64,000 nucleotides of DNA from Lysobacter sp. MMG2 (lineage in GTDB: Bacteria; Pseudomonadota; Gammaproteobacteria; Xanthomonadales; Xanthomonadaceae), in the NCBI RefSeq assembly GCF_016735495.2, contig NZ_JAERQY020000002.1, positions 186,001-250,000 on the forward strand, given 5' to 3'. The notes under the pieces were generated by a model that saw only the letters and a list, made by a program, of their open reading frames with translations, had not been told where the DNA came from and ran no database searches. The first letter of the stretch is position 1. Every line of letters begins with the position of its first letter. The translations under genes and the position numbers were made by a program. This document shows positions 28,302 through 36,459 of the stretch, piece by piece.

Positions 28302-28727
28302 TCAGTCCTTGGGTTCGGGATGCAGCCAGCCGGCGTCGCCTTCGGCGTAACGCTCGTGTTTCCAGATCGGCACGCGCGCTTTGACTTCGTCGATGACGTA
28401 ACGGCAGGCGGCGAAGGCGGCATCGCGATGCGCGGCGCTGACGCCGACCCACACCGCCATGTCACCGATCGCAAGGTCGCCGATGCGGTGCACGCAGCGC
28501 GCATCGAGGATGGCGAACCGGTGCATGGCCTCGTGAAGCACCTTCTCGCCCTCCGCCTCCGCGAGCGTGACGTAGGCCTCGTAGCGCAGCCCGTGCACGT
28601 CGCGGCCTTCGTTGTGGTTGCGCACCCAGCCTTCGAAACTCGCGTAGCCGCCGCCGCGGTCGTCGAGCAACTGCGTTCGCAGCGTGGCGGTGTCGATGGG
28701 GGTTTGCGAGAGAGAGAAACGGGGCAT
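28302..28727 (-). CDS. moaE: Molybdopterin synthase catalytic subunit
   Basis: A 141-residue MoaE. With MoaD it converts cyclic pyranopterin monophosphate to molybdopterin. It has the family segments GWVRNHNEGRDVHGLRYEAY, HRIGDLAIGDMAVWVGV and the active-site lysine region PIWKHERYAEGDAGWLHP. Length is slightly short but complete. moaD lies upstream, separated by the 119 bp tandem repeat array. Confidence 0.95.
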   Translation of the reverse strand: MPRFSLSQTPIDTATLRTQLLDDRGGGYASFEGWVRNHNEGRDVHGLRYEAYVTLAEAEGEKVLHEAMHRFAILDARCVHRIGDLAIGDMAVWVGVSAAHRDAAFAACRYVIDEVKARVPIWKHERYAEGDAGWLHPEPKD

Positions 28728-28763
28728 GGGGCGGATTGTGGCATCAGGCGGTGATTGCTGCGA

Positions 28764-29120
28764 TGCCGCGCAAGCCTCGCTGCGATCGGGCGTGTTGAAT
28801 GCCGTCCGTGGCGACAAGCTTCGCGCTCCGGGTCGCCCGGCCCGGCCATCCATGGCCGGTCGTTCGGCAGGCCGCGCGGCAGTGCCGCGCAAGCATCGCT
28901 GCGATCGGGCGTGTTGAATGCCGTCCATGGCGACAAGCTTCGCGCTCCGGGTCGCCCGGCCCGGCCATCCATGGCCGGTCGTTCGGCAGGCCGCGCGACA
29001 GTGCCGCTCAAGCATCGCTGCGATCGGGCGTGTTGAATGCCGTCCATGGCGACAAGCTTCGCGCTCCGGGTCGCCCGGCCCGGCCATCCATGGCCGGTCG
29101 TTCGGCAGGCCGCGCGGCAG
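28764..29120. repeat. Three tandem copies of a 119 bp repeat
   Basis: Copies at 28764-28882, 28883-29001 and 29002-29120 begin TGCCGC(G/T)CAAGC and differ by only a few bases. Each contains the palindromic core GGCCATCCATGGCC and the shared block GGTCGTTCGGCAGGCCGCGC. A fragment of a next copy (29121-29140) runs up to the moaD stop codon. 119 is not a multiple of three and no ribosome-binding site is seen, so the repetitive open frames inside are not considered genes. A diverged copy lies between moaC and moaA. Confidence 0.95.
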
Positions 29121-29140
29121 TGCCGCGCAAGCGGCCTGCC

Positions 29141-29380
29141 TCACCCACCGCTCACCGGCGGGATGAATGCGACCTCGCTGCCTTCGCGCACCGCGTCGCC
29201 CCAGCGCGCGAATGCGCCGTCCACCGCAACGCGCAGGCGTTCGGGCGGCAACACGAAACCATGGCGTTCGCGCAGTGCGGCATAGAGCGCGTGCAAATCG
29301 CCGTCGAGGTCGACGATTTCGGACGCCACACCTGCCGCATCGCGCAGGCTGGCGAAATACAGCACCGTCACGCGCGCCAT
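29141..29380 (-). CDS. moaD: Molybdopterin synthase sulfur carrier subunit
   Basis: A 79-residue ubiquitin-fold protein (VTVLYFASLRDAAGVASEIV) ending in the essential double glycine (VAFIPPVSGG), whose C-terminus carries the thiocarboxylate used by MoaE. Its ATG shares one base with the moaC stop (TGATG), so the two are translationally coupled. Confidence 0.94.
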   Translation of the reverse strand: MARVTVLYFASLRDAAGVASEIVDLDGDLHALYAALRERHGFVLPPERLRVAVDGAFARWGDAVREGSEVAFIPPVSGG

Positions 29381-29868
29381 CACAACGCTCCGAAATCGTG
29401 GCGACCACCGCGCTTGCCCAGCAGCTTCGCCGGGCCGAGCACGATGCGGTGCGACAGTGCTTTGCACATGTCGTAGACGGTGAGCGCGGCGACGGTCGCG
29501 CCAGTCAGCGCTTCCATCTCCACGCCGGTGCGGTGCGTGGTCTTCACCGCGCACTCGATACGCAGCGCCGATTCGCCATCCCATTCGATGCCGATGCGGC
29601 AGCCGTCGATGGGCAGCGGATGACAGAACGGGATCAACTCGTGCGTGCGCTTGACCGCCATCGTGCCGGCGATGATCGCCGTTTCGACGATGCCGCCTTT
29701 CGCGCTCTTCAGTCCCGAGGCTCGCAGTTGTCGCGCCACGTCCGCGGGGAATCGCACGCGGCATTCGGCGCGGGCCTCGCGTGCAGTCGTCGCCTTGTCG
29801 GAGACGTCGACCATCGCCGGCCGGCCACGCGGGTCGAGATGGGTGAGCTTCTTGGCGGGCTTCTTCAT
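29380..29868 (-). CDS. moaC: Cyclic pyranopterin monophosphate synthase
   Basis: A 162-residue MoaC. It acts after MoaA to form cyclic pyranopterin monophosphate from the 3',8-cyclo-GTP intermediate. Visible motifs are [52 protein letters not shown] and [15 protein letters not shown]. It starts with a Lys-rich MKKPAKK. It is coupled to moaD by TGATG and separated from moaA by a diverged copy of the 119 bp repeat. Confidence 0.96.
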   Translation of the reverse strand: MKKPAKKLTHLDPRGRPAMVDVSDKATTAREARAECRVRFPADVARQLRASGLKSAKGGIVETAIIAGTMAVKRTHELIPFCHPLPIDGCRIGIEWDGESALRIECAVKTTHRTGVEMEALTGATVAALTVYDMCKALSHRIVLGPAKLLGKRGGRHDFGAL

Positions 29869-29931
29869 GGGGATATTGTGGCGAGGGGGGCCCTGGGATG
29901 CACGCTGGACGCGGCGACATGGGCCACCGAG

Positions 29932-30068
29932 TGCCGCGCAAGCATCACTGCGATCAAGCGGTTGATTGCCATCCATGGCGGCGCGCTCCAGGCTCCGGGT
30001 GGCCCTGCCCGGCCATCCTGGCCGGTCGTTCGGCAGGCCGCGCGGCAGTGCCGCGCAAGCGGCCTGCA
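29932..30068. repeat. Diverged fourth copy of the 119 bp repeat
   Basis: A 117 bp unit (29932-30048) plus the same terminal fragment TGCCGCGCAAGCGGCCTGC (30049-30067), which abuts the moaA stop. It shares with the array the blocks CCGGCCATCC and GGTCGTTCGGCAGGCCGCGC. It occupies most of the 200-base moaC-moaA gap. Confidence 0.85.
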
Positions 30069-31106
30069 TCACCCGCCGATCAGGAACATCTCGACATGCC
30101 GGCGCGAGGCGTTCGCCGCGCCGCGCACTTCGCTGTAGCGGTCCGCGCGCCCGGTCCACACGCCCGCCGCATGTTCGCGCAGCGCGTCCACGCCTTGCGA
30201 CAGCGCCGGGCGCAGGTCGTGTCCGTCGCCGGCGAACAGGCAGGTGTACAGGCGTCCGTCGGCGGAGACGCGGGCTCGGTGGCAGTCGCCGCAGAACGGT
30301 TCGCTCACCGAACTGACGAAGCCCACCTCGCCCTGCCCGTCCTCGAAGGCGTAACGCGAGGCGACTTCGCCCCGGTAGTTCGCTTCCAGCGCACGCAGCG
30401 GCCAGCGCGCGGCGATGCGGTCGCGCAATTCGGCCGACGGAACGACGCGGTCACGCGACCAGTCGTTGCAGGTGCCCACGTCCATGAACTCGATGAAGCG
30501 CACGACATGGCCCGTGCCGCGGAAATGCGACACCAGCGGCAACACCTGGTCGTCGTTGATGCCGCGTTCGACCACGCAGTTGATCTTGATCGAGGCGAAT
30601 CCCGCCGCCCGCGCTGCCTCGATGCCGGCGAGCACCTGGACGATGTCGCCGCGACCGCCGGACATCTCGCGGAAGCGTGCCGGATCCATCGCGTCCAGGC
30701 TCACCGTGATGCGGCCCAGTCCCGCCTCGCGCAACGCACGCGCCTGCGCGGCCAGCAGCGAGCCGTTGGTGGTCAGCGCGATGTCGTCCAGGCCCGCAAT
30801 TCGCGAGAGCCGCTCGATCAGCGTCGGCAGCCCCTTGCGCAGCAGCGGCTCGCCGCCGGTGATGCGCAGCTTGTGCACGCCCAGTTGCGCGAAGCCGCGC
30901 ACCAGCGTTTCGATCTCGTCGAACGACAGGCGTGTGGCGGCATCGAAGCCGTAATCGTCCGGCACGCGATCGGCCGGCATGCAGTACGGGCAACGGAAGT
31001 TGCAGGCTTCGATCACCGACAGCCGCAGGTCGCGCAACGGCCGGCCGCGTCGATCCAGCGGCAGCGCGGCGTGCTGCGGGAGCGGCGCGGGAACGGCGGC
31101 GTTCAT
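30069..31106 (-). CDS. moaA: GTP 3',8-cyclase MoaA (radical SAM)
   Basis: A 345-residue radical SAM enzyme for the first step of molybdenum cofactor synthesis. The N-terminal cluster motif is CNFRCPYC and the SAM-binding GGE is in [13 protein letters not shown]. The C-terminal second 4Fe-4S cluster comes from [13 protein letters not shown] plus the Cys of LYTCLF. It ends with the conserved Gly-Gly (MFLIGG) needed for catalysis. Its start overlaps the metallo-beta-lactamase gene by four bases. Confidence 0.96.
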   Translation of the reverse strand: MNAAVPAPLPQHAALPLDRRGRPLRDLRLSVIEACNFRCPYCMPADRVPDDYGFDAATRLSFDEIETLVRGFAQLGVHKLRITGGEPLLRKGLPTLIERLSRIAGLDDIALTTNGSLLAAQARALREAGLGRITVSLDAMDPARFREMSGGRGDIVQVLAGIEAARAAGFASIKINCVVERGINDDQVLPLVSHFRGTGHVVRFIEFMDVGTCNDWSRDRVVPSAELRDRIAARWPLRALEANYRGEVASRYAFEDGQGEVGFVSSVSEPFCGDCHRARVSADGRLYTCLFAGDGHDLRPALSQGVDALREHAAGVWTGRADRYSEVRGAANASRRHVEMFLIGG

Positions 31107-31861
31107 GCGGGCTCGGCCTGCGCCGCGGTGGGTTCGACCAGGCCGACGACCTGGCCCGGGTGTGCCACGCGATAACCGCGCGCGGCGAGGATCTCGCCTT
31201 CCTCGCGATTGCCGTAGTGGTAGAGCAGGCAACGTTCCAGCAGGGCCGGCGCGTACTCGCGCTCCAGGTCCTCGATGCCGCTGTGCGACGGATTGCCGTG
31301 GAGGGCGCAGTCGTGCGCGATGAGTTCGCCGGCATCGGCATAGCGCGCCAGCATCTCGGGAATGGGCCGGGTGTCGCCGGTCCACACCATGCTGCCGTGC
31401 AGGCGCAGGCCGTAGGCGGTTTCAGGCCAGTGGTGGCGCGTGGCAAACACTTCCAGGCGCACGCCGTCGTGCCAGAACGAGCCGCCGACCGGAATCACCT
31501 GGAACGCATCCCAGAAGTTCACGCCGCCTTCGGCCAGTGCGTTGGGGTAGTCGCCCACGCGCTGGTGCAGCAGTGGAACCACGGACGCCGGCACGTAGAG
31601 GCGCACGCGACCGCGCCGCGCCGGGTCGAAATAGCTGGTGACGAACAGACGCTCGAAGCCCGCCACGTGATCCAGATGCGTATGCGTGACGAACAGCGCG
31701 CGCGGCATGTCGCCGTAGTACGCCTGGTAGGCGGTGAGCCCCTCGCCGCCGCAGTCGATGGTCAGCCACGGCGCGCCGTCACGCTCGATGGTCGCCATCG
31801 CCGAGCCGAGTTCGACCGCCGACGCATTGCCGACGCCATGCAGACGCAATTGCCACGCCAT
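31103..31861 (-). CDS. MBL-fold metallo-hydrolase
   Basis: A 252-residue metallo-beta-lactamase-fold protein. It has the zinc motif FVTHTHLDHVAGFERL and a later ligand region SMVWTGDTRPIPEML and IAHDCALHG, with HSGIEDLE. The N-terminus MAWQLRLHGVGNASAVELGS resembles RNase Z/ribonuclease BN-like and cAMP phosphodiesterase-like subgroups. Substrate cannot be assigned. It begins one base after the kdkA stop and overlaps moaA, so it is inside this operon. Confidence 0.85.
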   Translation of the reverse strand: MAWQLRLHGVGNASAVELGSAMATIERDGAPWLTIDCGGEGLTAYQAYYGDMPRALFVTHTHLDHVAGFERLFVTSYFDPARRGRVRLYVPASVVPLLHQRVGDYPNALAEGGVNFWDAFQVIPVGGSFWHDGVRLEVFATRHHWPETAYGLRLHGSMVWTGDTRPIPEMLARYADAGELIAHDCALHGNPSHSGIEDLEREYAPALLERCLLYHYGNREEGEILAARGYRVAHPGQVVGLVEPTAAQAEPA

Positions 31862-31862
31862 C

Positions 31863-32612
31863 TCAGTAGCCTCGTTCCCAGGCCCGATCGTAGGCCGCAT
31901 GCAGGCGGCCGAAATCCCGTTCGACCTCGTCCACCGACCGCTTCCCGCGCAGCTTCAGCAGCGAGCGCTTGAGCCGGGCCAGGTTGCGCTCGCGCCAGCC
32001 GGTGGCGGGGATGCGGATCCGGCCGCGGTCCAGGTCGATGATCCAGCCTCGCCCGGTGGTCGTGAAAAGAAGGTTGTGGGCGTTGAGGTCAGCATGGTCG
32101 AGCCCGGCCCGGTGGGCCCGGGCGATCAGCCGGCCGGCCTCTTCCCAGGGGGCGCCGTCGCCGGCGACCGCGGCGCGGTCGGCGAGCGAGCGAACGTCGT
32201 CCAGGCGCTCCAACAGGATCGCCGCACGGTAGAACAGGCCATCGCGGCGGTAGCAGGCGGCGATGGGCCGGGGCACGGGCACGCCTTTCTCGGCCATCGT
32301 GCGGGTCAGGCGGAACTCGGCGAAGCTGCGCGTGCTGGCCGCGCCGTGCCACCAGTAACGATCGCGGCTGACCTTCGCCACCAGTCCGCCGCGCAGGTAG
32401 CGACGCAGCAGCGCCGGGCCGAAGGGTGCATCGACGAACCATGCACCGCCGCGCCCGCCACTTTCGACCGGGCGCGCGCGCTGCTGCCAGAAGGACGGCA
32501 CGAACCATTCCGGGCTTGCTTGCCGCACCCGGTTACGGTCGAACAGAATGGCTCCGTACCCGCTGTCGTCGCGGAACGGCGTCAACTCTTCGGCAGCATC
32601 GAACCCCGTCAT
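31863..32612 (-). CDS. kdkA: 3-deoxy-D-manno-octulosonic acid kinase
   Basis: A 249-residue KdkA-type kinase with a protein-kinase-like fold. It phosphorylates the Kdo residue of LPS inner core in organisms with a single Kdo. It has [20 protein letters not shown], the catalytic loop [17 protein letters not shown] and the metal-binding [11 protein letters not shown]. It is divergent from a GT9 heptosyltransferase, which supports a role in LPS core assembly. Only 22 bases separate the two start codons. Confidence 0.92.
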   Translation of the reverse strand: MTGFDAAEELTPFRDDSGYGAILFDRNRVRQASPEWFVPSFWQQRARPVESGGRGGAWFVDAPFGPALLRRYLRGGLVAKVSRDRYWWHGAASTRSFAEFRLTRTMAEKGVPVPRPIAACYRRDGLFYRAAILLERLDDVRSLADRAAVAGDGAPWEEAGRLIARAHRAGLDHADLNAHNLLFTTTGRGWIIDLDRGRIRIPATGWRERNLARLKRSLLKLRGKRSVDEVERDFGRLHAAYDRAWERGY

Positions 32613-32634
32613 TCGCCGGAGTCTAGCAATTCAC

Positions 32635-33738
32635 GTGCCCGCTGCCTCCTCCATCGCAACTCCCGCTCCCGCTTCGATCTGCCTGCTGCGCCTGTCGGCG
32701 CTGGGCGATGTGACCCACGTCGTACCGCTGGTGCGCACGCTCCAGGCGGCCTGGCCGCAGGTGCGGCTGACCTGGGTCATCGGCAAGGGCGAGCACCGCC
32801 TGCTGGCCGGCCTGCCCGGCGTGGACTTTGTCGAATACGACAAGAAGACTGGCGTCGCCGGCATGCGTGCGCTGCGCGCGCAGTTGCGCGAACGTCTCGG
32901 CGATGCGCGCCGTTTCGACGTGCTGCTGCAGATGCAGGTGGCCGCGCGTGCGAACCTGTTGTCGGCCTTCACTCCGGCGCGCCGGCGCGTGGGATACGAC
33001 CGCTCGCGTTCGAAAGACCTGCACGGGGTTTTCATCAACGAGCGCATCCCGGACCGTCCGGGCATCCATGTGCTCGACGCCATCGGCAGCTTCTGCGAAC
33101 CGCTGGGTCTGCGCCAGGACCACGTGCGCTGGGACCTGCCGGTCCCGGACGAGGCGCGCGAATGGGCGCGGGCGCAGTGGCCGCGCGATGGCGTGCCGAC
33201 GCTGCTGATCTCACCGTGTTCGAGCCATGAGCTGCGCAACTGGCCGAACGAACGTACCGCCGCCGTCGCCGACCATGCGGCCGGACGAGGCTGGCGCGTG
33301 GTGCTGTGCGGCGGACGCAGCGAACTCGAACGCACCACGGGCGACGCGATCATCGCCGCGATGCGACAGCCGGTGCTGGACCTGATCGGCAAGGACACGC
33401 TCAAGCAGCTCCCGGCGCTGCTGGAACGCGGCCAGCTGCTGCTGACTCCGGACTCGGGGCCGATGCACATCGCCAACGCGATGGGCACCAAGGTGCTGGG
33501 CCTGCACGCGGCGAGCAACCCGGTGCGCAGCGGGCCCTACAGCGACCGCCGCTACTGCGTGGACCGTTACGACGACGCCGCGCGCAAGTACCTGGGCAAA
33601 CCCGCCTCCGAACTGCGCTGGGGCACGAAGATCGAGCATGCCGGCGTGATGGACCTGATCACCGTCGACGACGCCATCGCCGCGTTCGAGCGCTACTGCG
33701 CCGACCACGCCGCGCCGGCGTCGCGGGAGGAGCCATGA
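32635..33738 (+). CDS. Glycosyltransferase family 9 (LPS heptosyltransferase)
   Basis: A 367-residue GT-B glycosyltransferase of family 9. It shows ICLLRLSALGDVTHVVPLVR, the donor-site segment LLISPCSSHELRNWPNERTA and the signature TPDSGPMHIANAMGTKVLGL. These proteins transfer L-glycero-D-manno-heptose or related sugars to the LPS inner core on the cytoplasmic side. The start is GTG 32635, the first start that fits the family N-terminus. The ribosome-binding site is weak (GGAG 13 bases upstream). The acceptor is inferred from divergent kdkA. Confidence 0.92.
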   Translation: MPAASSIATPAPASICLLRLSALGDVTHVVPLVRTLQAAWPQVRLTWVIGKGEHRLLAGLPGVDFVEYDKKTGVAGMRALRAQLRERLGDARRFDVLLQMQVAARANLLSAFTPARRRVGYDRSRSKDLHGVFINERIPDRPGIHVLDAIGSFCEPLGLRQDHVRWDLPVPDEAREWARAQWPRDGVPTLLISPCSSHELRNWPNERTAAVADHAAGRGWRVVLCGGRSELERTTGDAIIAAMRQPVLDLIGKDTLKQLPALLERGQLLLTPDSGPMHIANAMGTKVLGLHAASNPVRSGPYSDRRYCVDRYDDAARKYLGKPASELRWGTKIEHAGVMDLITVDDAIAAFERYCADHAAPASREEP

Positions 33739-34088
33739 TGGCCGCCTGGTTCACCGTCGTCGCGCCGCTGCTGCCGGAGTTGATCCGCGCCGCGCGGCCG
33801 ATGTTTACCCGCAGCCGCGAGCCTTCGCAGATTCCGCAGCAGATCCGCGAACTGCAGGACGCGGTCGATCGCAACGACCAGGCGATCCGCACACTGGCCG
33901 GCGAGATGGAGCAGACGCTGTCGGCGTTGAAACAGGCGTCCACGCAGCTGGAAAGCACGCTGGCCGATCTGCGCCGCCAGCAGGCCGAACACGATCGCCG
34001 GCTTCACGCGATGCAGTGGATCGTCGGGGTGGCGGTCACCGCGGCAGTGCTGGCGTTCGCCGTGGCGGCCTTCGCGCTGGCGCGTTAG
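33735..34088 (+). CDS. Small coiled-coil membrane protein of unknown function
   Basis: A 117-residue protein not matching a family I recognise. The first 20 residues are hydrophobic, residues 35-90 form a predicted coiled coil (QQIRELQDAVDRNDQAIRTL and onward), and one C-terminal transmembrane helix follows (MQWIVGVAVTAAVLAFAVAA). It overlaps the GT9 stop by four bases (ATGATG; either ATG may start) and has a strong GGAGG site, so it is clearly translated with the heptosyltransferase. Its role in LPS synthesis is only suggested by that coupling. Confidence 0.8.
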   Translation: MMAAWFTVVAPLLPELIRAARPMFTRSREPSQIPQQIRELQDAVDRNDQAIRTLAGEMEQTLSALKQASTQLESTLADLRRQQAEHDRRLHAMQWIVGVAVTAAVLAFAVAAFALAR

Positions 34089-34106
34089 CGGCCAGCGGGC
34101 GCGTCG

Positions 34107-34784
34107 TCACTGACCCGATGGAGCGCGGTCGCTGATCTGCAACCGACGCCAGATCGACAATTGCGTGCGCTGACGCCGGCGCTCGCGATAGACCGCGACG
34201 ATCAGCGCGAGGAGGATCGCCAGCATTCCGGCACCGAACTGGGCCGGTGTCCAGGTCGTGGCGTTGCCTGCGATCGCATCGATCGCGACAAAGACCAGAC
34301 ATGCCGCAGCCGCATTGCACGCCATGCTGCACAGGACCTTCATCCGGTTGAGCACGGCGCGGGACGACGGATCCACCGCCTCCAGGTACTCGCGCAGGCG
34401 TCGGTCGACATCGTGAAAGAGCGACGTGGACATTTGCATGGCGTCCGGGACGACCAGCCCTTCCGTCCGCGCCAGCCGCTCGCCGAGGAACTTGATGGCC
34501 GGAGCCCAGGCCTGGCGCAGGCGCGGCCAAACGATGCCCTGCGCCACGGAATAGATGAGACGCCCCAGCGGACTCAGCGCCAGGCCCAGCACATAAGCGG
34601 CGGCCAGCCACGCAGGCAGCGTCAGCTCCGGCGCCTGGGCCCGAAGCACATGCAGCGTCACCGGGAAACGCACGATGAGCGCGGTCACCAGCAAGCCGCC
34701 CGGACACACCCAGGCAAGCAGATCGTCATGCCACCAGGAAACACGCTCCTTCACGCCGGCCTCCCCGCCAGACGGATGAGTCAT
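34107..34784 (-). CDS. Multi-pass membrane protein of unknown function
   Basis: A 225-residue protein not recognised as a named family. It has four hydrophobic segments, two near residues 25-80 and two near 150-195, separated by a soluble loop that contains VPDAMQMSTSLFHDVDRRL. The tail is short and basic (YRERRRQRTQLSIWRRL). It lies four bases after the DUF6165 gene stop on the same strand and runs convergent to the coiled-coil gene. Confidence 0.75.
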   Translation of the reverse strand: MTHPSGGEAGVKERVSWWHDDLLAWVCPGGLLVTALIVRFPVTLHVLRAQAPELTLPAWLAAAYVLGLALSPLGRLIYSVAQGIVWPRLRQAWAPAIKFLGERLARTEGLVVPDAMQMSTSLFHDVDRRLREYLEAVDPSSRAVLNRMKVLCSMACNAAAACLVFVAIDAIAGNATTWTPAQFGAGMLAILLALIVAVYRERRRQRTQLSIWRRLQISDRAPSGQ

Positions 34785-34788
34785 CCAA

Positions 34789-35196
34789 TCAAGGCGTGTT
34801 GCCGGTCTTGTAGTCCTGGTAGGACTTCTCTTCGACGTAGGACGAACCCAGCGCGAGGTTGATGTCCTTCTTGATCCGCGCGCGCTCGTCGTTCTCGAAG
34901 TAGACGCTGCGCGCCAGACGGATGAACTCCTCGTCGAAGGCCTGGGCCTTTTCCTTGATGCGGATGTCGTCCTCGATCACCCACAGCCGCTCGTTGACGG
35001 CCTTCAGGTCCGCGCGCAGGCGGGCGATGTCCTTGCCGGCGGCCGGATGGGCCATCCAGGTCTTTTCCAGCGCGGACAACTCGTTGCGGACGTTCTCCAG
35101 CTTGGCCGGATCGGTCATGCGCTCGGACTTGATCTGCAGGATCGCGATCTTGTCGAGCAGTTCGCCAAAGGAGACCGGGACGAGGATTTCGGACAT
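34789..35196 (-). CDS. DUF6165 family protein
   Basis: A 135-residue mostly helical, highly charged protein starting MSEILVPVSFGELLDKIAIL. This conserved opening is shared by a small uncharacterised family (DUF6165) often found near LPS or glycosyltransferase genes. No signal peptide or membrane segment is present, so it is cytoplasmic. ATG 35196 matches the family start; an in-frame ATG five codons upstream has no ribosome-binding site. Function unknown. Confidence 0.8.
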   Translation of the reverse strand: MSEILVPVSFGELLDKIAILQIKSERMTDPAKLENVRNELSALEKTWMAHPAAGKDIARLRADLKAVNERLWVIEDDIRIKEKAQAFDEEFIRLARSVYFENDERARIKKDINLALGSSYVEEKSYQDYKTGNTP

Positions 35197-35247
35197 GACG
35201 GGGCCGTTCATTCAGGGGGCTACAGTGTAGCCGGCCTCCAGGACGGC

Positions 35248-35276
35248 TTGCCGCGCGCGCTTCGCGCCCGTAGAAT
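35248..35276 (+). promoter_or_regulatory. Sigma-70 promoter of tRNA-Ser(CGA)
   Basis: A -35 box TTGCCG and -10 box TAGAAT with a 17-base spacer; transcription would start about 12 bases before the tRNA. Confidence 0.75.
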
Positions 35277-35294
35277 TGCCGGCTCACTGCACCC

Positions 35295-35385
<91 letters not shown>

Positions 35386-35398
35386 GATATAAAAGACA

Positions 35399-35427
35399 GG
35401 GCCCCCGAAAGGGGGCCCTTCTTTTTT
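35399..35427 (+). terminator. Terminator of tRNA-Ser(CGA)
   Basis: Stem GGGCCCCC/GGGGGCCC with loop GAAA, followed by TTCTTTTTT. Confidence 0.92.
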
Positions 35428-35725
35428 GCCTGGGGGTGAGCGCGGACTTTGGTTTGAACCCTCGGTTCGACAAATCGGCTGGACAGCCGATTTGGACAGC
35501 CGCAGGCTGCCCCGCAGGCGCGAAGCGCCGAAGGGTGAGGGCCATGGATGGCGCGAATCCATCCCGTGTCAGGTCGCAGTGCGTTCGTGGCCCATACTCC
35601 CGCCTCGGCTCACTCCCCCATCGCGCCGAATTCACCCGCCGTCCGTCCTCCTTGCCTCGCGGCCGCCACACCCCGATCATTCCGTTACCGCCTGAAAGAC
35701 CCGACGACGCGAAGCCACCCGACGC
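35428..35725. other. Gene-free stretch with an 11 bp palindrome
   Basis: 298 bases before the PP2C gene. An 11 bp inverted repeat CAAATCGGCTG/CAGCCGATTTG (35471-35481/35484-35494) separated by GA stands out. GGCCATGGATGG at 35541-35552 echoes the core of the 119 bp moa repeat. No gene or clear promoter was found; apparent open frames overlap the tRNA in antisense. Confidence 0.5.
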
Positions 35726-36430
35726 ATGATCGAATTCGGACACCTCACGCACGTCGGCCTGCGCCGCGAGCTGAACGAAGACACCTACTACGGTGACGGC
35801 GAGCTCGGGCTGTGGCTGGTGGCCGACGGCATGGGCGGTCATGAATACGGCGAGGTCGCCAGCGCCCTGGCGCGCGAGACCATCGTGCGCGAGATCCGCG
35901 ACGGCACGCCGCTGGCGCAGGCCATCCGCATCGCCGACGAAGAGATCATCCGCACGTCCAAACGCCGCAACGACGCGCTGCCGATGGGCACGACCGTGGT
36001 TGCCGCGCGCATCGTCAACAACCGCTTCGAAGTGGCCTGGGTCGGCGACAGCCGCGTCTACCTGTGGCGTGAGGGCCACCTGGCCCAGCTTTCGCAGGAC
36101 CACAGCTACGTCCAGGAGCTGATCGCCAACGGCGCGATCACCCAGGAGCAGGCCCGCAGCCACCCGCATCGCAACGTGGTGACGCAGGCGCTGGGCGTGA
36201 CCGACCCGCGCAACCTCAACGTGGAAACCATGACCGGCGAGCTCAAGCCCGGCATGCAGCTGCTGCTGTGCAGCGACGGGCTGACCGAAGAAGTCGATGA
36301 TCGCGGCATCGCACGCGTGCTCTCGCAGGCCGACTGCAGCGCGCAGGAATGCGTGGATACGCTGGTCGCCGCGGCGCTGGACGGCGGCGGTTCGGACAAC
36401 GTCACCGTCATCCTCGTTCGCCACCACTGA
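35726..36430 (+). CDS. PP2C-type serine/threonine protein phosphatase
   Basis: A 234-residue soluble PPM/PP2C phosphatase. Metal-binding acidic residues are visible in RELNEDTYYGDGELG, VADGMGGHEYGEVAS, WVGDSRVYLWREG, CSDGLTEEV and GGGSDNVTVILV. It dephosphorylates phospho-Ser/Thr proteins, as Stp1 or PppA do with Hanks-type kinases. No kinase gene is adjacent, and the partner is not in this window. Confidence 0.94.
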   Translation: MIEFGHLTHVGLRRELNEDTYYGDGELGLWLVADGMGGHEYGEVASALARETIVREIRDGTPLAQAIRIADEEIIRTSKRRNDALPMGTTVVAARIVNNRFEVAWVGDSRVYLWREGHLAQLSQDHSYVQELIANGAITQEQARSHPHRNVVTQALGVTDPRNLNVETMTGELKPGMQLLLCSDGLTEEVDDRGIARVLSQADCSAQECVDTLVAAALDGGGSDNVTVILVRHH

Positions 36431-36459
36431 TTCCCGCGCCGAGAGGCGCGCCACCACCG

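Noticed and set aside
28764-29120. CRISPR-like array
   Set aside because: Units are contiguous 119 bp copies with no unique spacers and no cas genes nearby.
28799-29285. Repetitive small proteins encoded in the 119 bp repeats
   Set aside because: The period is not a multiple of three, so copies shift frame, and no ribosome-binding site precedes the ATGs.
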